This document shows, piece after piece, positions 4,406 to 6,282 of a stretch of 6,282 nucleotides of DNA. Position 1 is the stretch's first letter. Each line of letters opens with the position of its first letter. This DNA is from Frankiaceae bacterium (GTDB taxonomy: Bacteria; Actinomycetota; Actinomycetes; JAVEEJ01). Location of the stretch: the NCBI GenBank assembly GCA_030840515.1, contig JAVEEJ010000085.1:1-6282 (forward strand), read 5' to 3'. The notes under the pieces are model-generated. The model did no database searches. It was not told where the DNA came from and saw only the letters and a list, made by a program, of their open reading frames with translations. The position numbers were made by a program, and so were the translations under genes.

Positions 4406-5230
4406 GTGCCGGGTGACTGGGAGTTCTTCGCGCCGGACGTGGCCGTTGCGCCGGTCCCGCCAGCGACCGCCACACGGCGCTCAGGGCGCCACGTAGGCGT
4501 CGCCGTACTCGTCCTCCTCGCCGTCCTGCTCGCGGTGACCGCGTCACGCCTGACATTCCCCAAGAGCTACGACAACCTCGTCGCGCACGAGGAGATCTCC
4601 GCATCGGCCGCCGGCTGGGCGCCGCTCTACACGAGTGGGTCGAAACCGTCGAGGTGGGACCCCTGCACCCCGATCCGCTACGTGGTCAACACGCAGTACG
4701 CGCCCCCGAGCGGCGTCAGCGACCTGAAGGGCGCGCTCCAACGCCTCCAGAAGGCATCGGGGCTGCGCTTCGTGTTCGAAGGCGAGACCAGCCTCCTGCC
4801 GGGAGACCATGGGTCGGCTGTCTCGCGGGCCGCTGACGGCTCGCTGCGCTGGGCGCCGGTCCTCATCGGATGGGAGCCCATGGGTGGAGCGGGCGGCGTC
4901 GAGGGACTGACGCTGCCGATCGCGGTCGCCGGTCCCGACGGGGGCTCGATCGTGACCGCTCGCGTCTCGATCAACTCCGACCTGCTGCTGCCACCGGGTT
5001 TCGGCCCTGGCGTGTCGGAGGGTCTGGTGATCCTGCACGAGCTCGGGCACGCGGTCGGCCTCGGTCACGTCGGCGACCCGACCCAGGTCATGTACCCGAG
5101 GGTGAAGGGCGGGTACGCCGACTTCGGGGCAGGCGACCGGGCCGGTCTCGCCGCGCTCGGCGCGCCCGCTGGATGCCACCGGGCGCCGCCCGCGCGCGAG
5201 CTGAGGCTCAACGTGGACGGCACAGGCTGA
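4406..5230 (+). CDS. membrane-anchored matrixin-like zinc metalloprotease (metzincin, M10-like)
   Basis: A 274-residue protein with a short cytosolic start, an uncleaved-looking transmembrane helix at residues 30-46, and an extracytoplasmic protease domain. The active site is the full metzincin signature HELGHAVGLGH (211-221): His211, His215 and His221 bind zinc and Glu212 is the general base. The Met-turn follows at Met229 (TQVMYP). Upstream, RWDPCTPIRYVVN (83-95) resembles the first strand of actinobacterial matrixin-like proteins, and ASGLRFVFEG (117-126) the edge strand region. Cys87 and Cys257 are the only cysteines and may pair. No haemopexin domain or classical cysteine-switch propeptide is visible. 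The GTG start lacks a ribosome binding site; the next in-frame GTG (4439) would still keep the helix. Substrate is unknown; surface proteins, including the neighbours, are possible. Confidence 0.9.
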   Translation: MPGDWEFFAPDVAVAPVPPATATRRSGRHVGVAVLVLLAVLLAVTASRLTFPKSYDNLVAHEEISASAAGWAPLYTSGSKPSRWDPCTPIRYVVNTQYAPPSGVSDLKGALQRLQKASGLRFVFEGETSLLPGDHGSAVSRAADGSLRWAPVLIGWEPMGGAGGVEGLTLPIAVAGPDGGSIVTARVSINSDLLLPPGFGPGVSEGLVILHELGHAVGLGHVGDPTQVMYPRVKGGYADFGAGDRAGLAALGAPAGCHRAPPARELRLNVDGTG

Positions 5231-5256
5231 GACCCCTGGTTACCGGTCGGTAGGAT
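5227..5256 (+). promoter_or_regulatory. probable meaA promoter with overlapping operator-like inverted repeat
   Basis: TAGGAT (5251-5256) fits the TANNNT -10 form, with CTGAGA (5227-5232, four of six -35 consensus bases) 18 bp upstream, overlapping the end of the metalloprotease gene. Between them lies TACCG-GT-CGGTA (5241-5252), a perfect 5-bp inverted repeat whose last two bases are the first two of the -10 element. Binding there would block RNA polymerase. Half-sites of the ACCG/CGGT kind are typical of TetR-family operators, including those controlling acyl-CoA genes, but no regulator gene is present here. Confidence 0.45.
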
Positions 5257-5270
5257 TTCGCCGACCACCC

Positions 5271-5278
5271 GGAGGAGG
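5271..5278 (+). promoter_or_regulatory. Shine-Dalgarno of meaA
   Basis: GGAGGAGG stands ten bases before ATG at 5289, with a second weaker AGGA immediately before the start codon. Together with family homology beginning a few residues after the Met, this fixes the start. Confidence 0.75.
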
Positions 5279-5288
5279 CTCGCAGGAA

Positions 5289-6282
5289 ATGAGTGGGCAG
5301 CGCCAGCCAGAGCGCGACAAGCCGTGGGTGATGCGGACCTACGCAGGGCACTCCTCGCCCGCCGAGTCCAATGCGCTCTACAAGGCCAACCTCGCCAAGG
5401 GCCAGACCGGCCTGTCCGTTGCCTTCGACCTGCCCACCCAGACCGGCTACGACCCCGACCACGAGCTCGCGCGGGGTGAGGTCGGCAAAGTCGGGGTCCC
5501 CATCAGCCACGTGGGCGACATGCGCGCGCTCTTCGACGGCATCCCGTTGTCGGAGATGAACACCTCGATGACGATCAACGCGACGGCGATGTGGCTGCTC
5601 GCGCTCTATCAGGTCGTGGCCGAGGAGCAGGGCGTCGACGTCGCCACCCTGCAGGGCACGACGCAGAACGACATCGTCAAGGAGTACCTCTCCCGCGGGA
5701 CCTACGCGTTCCCGCCCGCGCCTTCGCTGCGGCTCATCACCGACCTCGTCGTCTACACGGTGACGACGATCCCGAAGTGGAACCCGATCAACATCTGCAG
5801 CTATCACCTGCAGGAGGCCGGTGCCACGCCGGTTCAGGAGATCGCCTACTCGATCTCCACCGCGATCGCCGTACTCGATGCCGTCCGCGACTCGGGCCAG
5901 GTGCCCGAGGACCGCTTCGCCGAGGTCGTCGCGCGGATGTCTTTCTTCGTCAACGCGGGTGTGCGCTTCGTCGAGGAGATGTGCAAGATGCGCGCCTTCG
6001 GCCAGCTCTGGGACGAGCTGACCGCAGAGCGCTACGGCGTCACGGACGCGAAGCAGCGCCGGTTCCGCTACGGCGTGCAGGTCAACTCGCTCGGCCTCAC
6101 CGAGGCGCAGCCTGAGAACAACGTCTACCGGATCCTGCTCGAGGCGCTCGGCGTTACGCTGTCGAAGGACGCGCGCTGCCGGGCGCTGCAGCTGCCTGCC
6201 TGGAACGAAGCGCTCGGGCTCCCGCGGCAGTGGGACCAGCAGTGGTCCCTGCGGTTGCAGCAGGTGCTGGCGTTGGAGACAG
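5289..6282 (+). CDS. meaA: ethylmalonyl-CoA mutase (MeaA/Ecm type), partial, C-terminus beyond right edge
   Basis: The first 331 residues of a coenzyme B12-dependent acyl-CoA mutase; full family members have roughly 650-700 residues with a C-terminal B12-binding domain, not seen here. The visible part is the substrate-binding TIM barrel. Landmarks are RTYAGHS (16-22), GLSVAFDLPTQTGYD (41-55), MNTSMTINATA (90-100), LQGTTQNDIVKEYLSRGTY (121-139), SYHLQEAGAT (171-180) with the Tyr-His pair of the mutase active site, and LPAWNEALGLPR (302-313). DLPTQTGYD and LPAWNEALGLP are of the MeaA/ethylmalonyl-CoA mutase type, whereas methylmalonyl-CoA mutases read DLATHRGYD and HTNSFDEALGLP. It converts ethylmalonyl-CoA to methylsuccinyl-CoA by radical rearrangement in the ethylmalonyl-CoA pathway of acetate assimilation. 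It follows the metalloprotease gene by 58 bp but has its own likely promoter. Methylmalonyl- or isobutyryl-CoA mutase is less likely. Confidence 0.93.
   Translation, partial: MSGQRQPERDKPWVMRTYAGHSSPAESNALYKANLAKGQTGLSVAFDLPTQTGYDPDHELARGEVGKVGVPISHVGDMRALFDGIPLSEMNTSMTINATAMWLLALYQVVAEEQGVDVATLQGTTQNDIVKEYLSRGTYAFPPAPSLRLITDLVVYTVTTIPKWNPINICSYHLQEAGATPVQEIAYSISTAIAVLDAVRDSGQVPEDRFAEVVARMSFFVNAGVRFVEEMCKMRAFGQLWDELTAERYGVTDAKQRRFRYGVQVNSLGLTEAQPENNVYRILLEALGVTLSKDARCRALQLPAWNEALGLPRQWDQQWSLRLQQVLALET

Noticed and set aside
3757..4416. 219-codon plus-strand open frame opposite the cupredoxin
   Set aside because: It is an Arg/Gly-rich translation of the Pro/Thr stalk read backwards and has no independent support.

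Overview
The window looks like chromosomal DNA of a high-GC Gram-positive bacterium (Actinomycetota). Its bases are strongly G+C rich with GC-ending codons, GTG starts are common, several genes have little or no Shine-Dalgarno sequence, and the gene families are actinobacterial in flavour. A Nocardioides-like member of the Propionibacteriales would fit, but that is inference and no rRNA or other marker is present. I see no tRNA, rRNA, CRISPR array, transposon, phage gene or attachment site.

Layout, left to right. (1) Positions 1-125, minus strand: the start of a very small predicted membrane protein that runs off the left edge. (2) 240-1094, plus: a complete 3-hydroxybutyryl-CoA dehydrogenase. 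(3) 1249-1578, plus: a STAS-domain anti-anti-sigma factor, converging on (4) 1575-2801, minus: a SpoIIE/PP2C-type phosphatase with a GAF-like sensor domain. The two genes share the palindrome CTAG as overlapping stop codons. (5) 2947-3711, plus: an unrecognised single-pass membrane protein, converging with (6) 3718-4362, minus: a membrane-anchored type 1 copper protein (cupredoxin) on a long Pro/Thr stalk. (7) 4406-5230, plus, divergent from it across 43 bp: a membrane-anchored matrixin-like zinc metalloprotease. (8) 5289-6282, plus: the first 331 codons of an ethylmalonyl-CoA mutase (MeaA/Ecm type), cut by the right edge.

How the genes may work together. The two metabolic genes at the flanks act on C4/C5 acyl-CoA thioesters and fit acetate or fatty-acid assimilation through the ethylmalonyl-CoA pathway. 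Between them sit a partner-switching signalling pair (STAS plus PP2C, with no anti-sigma kinase in view) and three single-pass envelope proteins (unknown, cupredoxin, metalloprotease). All identifiable families are known ones. The less ordinary points are the convergent, stop-sharing regulator pair, the run of three surface proteins around a 43-bp divergent region holding an inverted repeat, an Asn-to-Thr change at a catalytic position of the dehydrogenase, and an operator-like inverted repeat lying on the probable meaA promoter. I do not see a convincing new defence or mobile system here.
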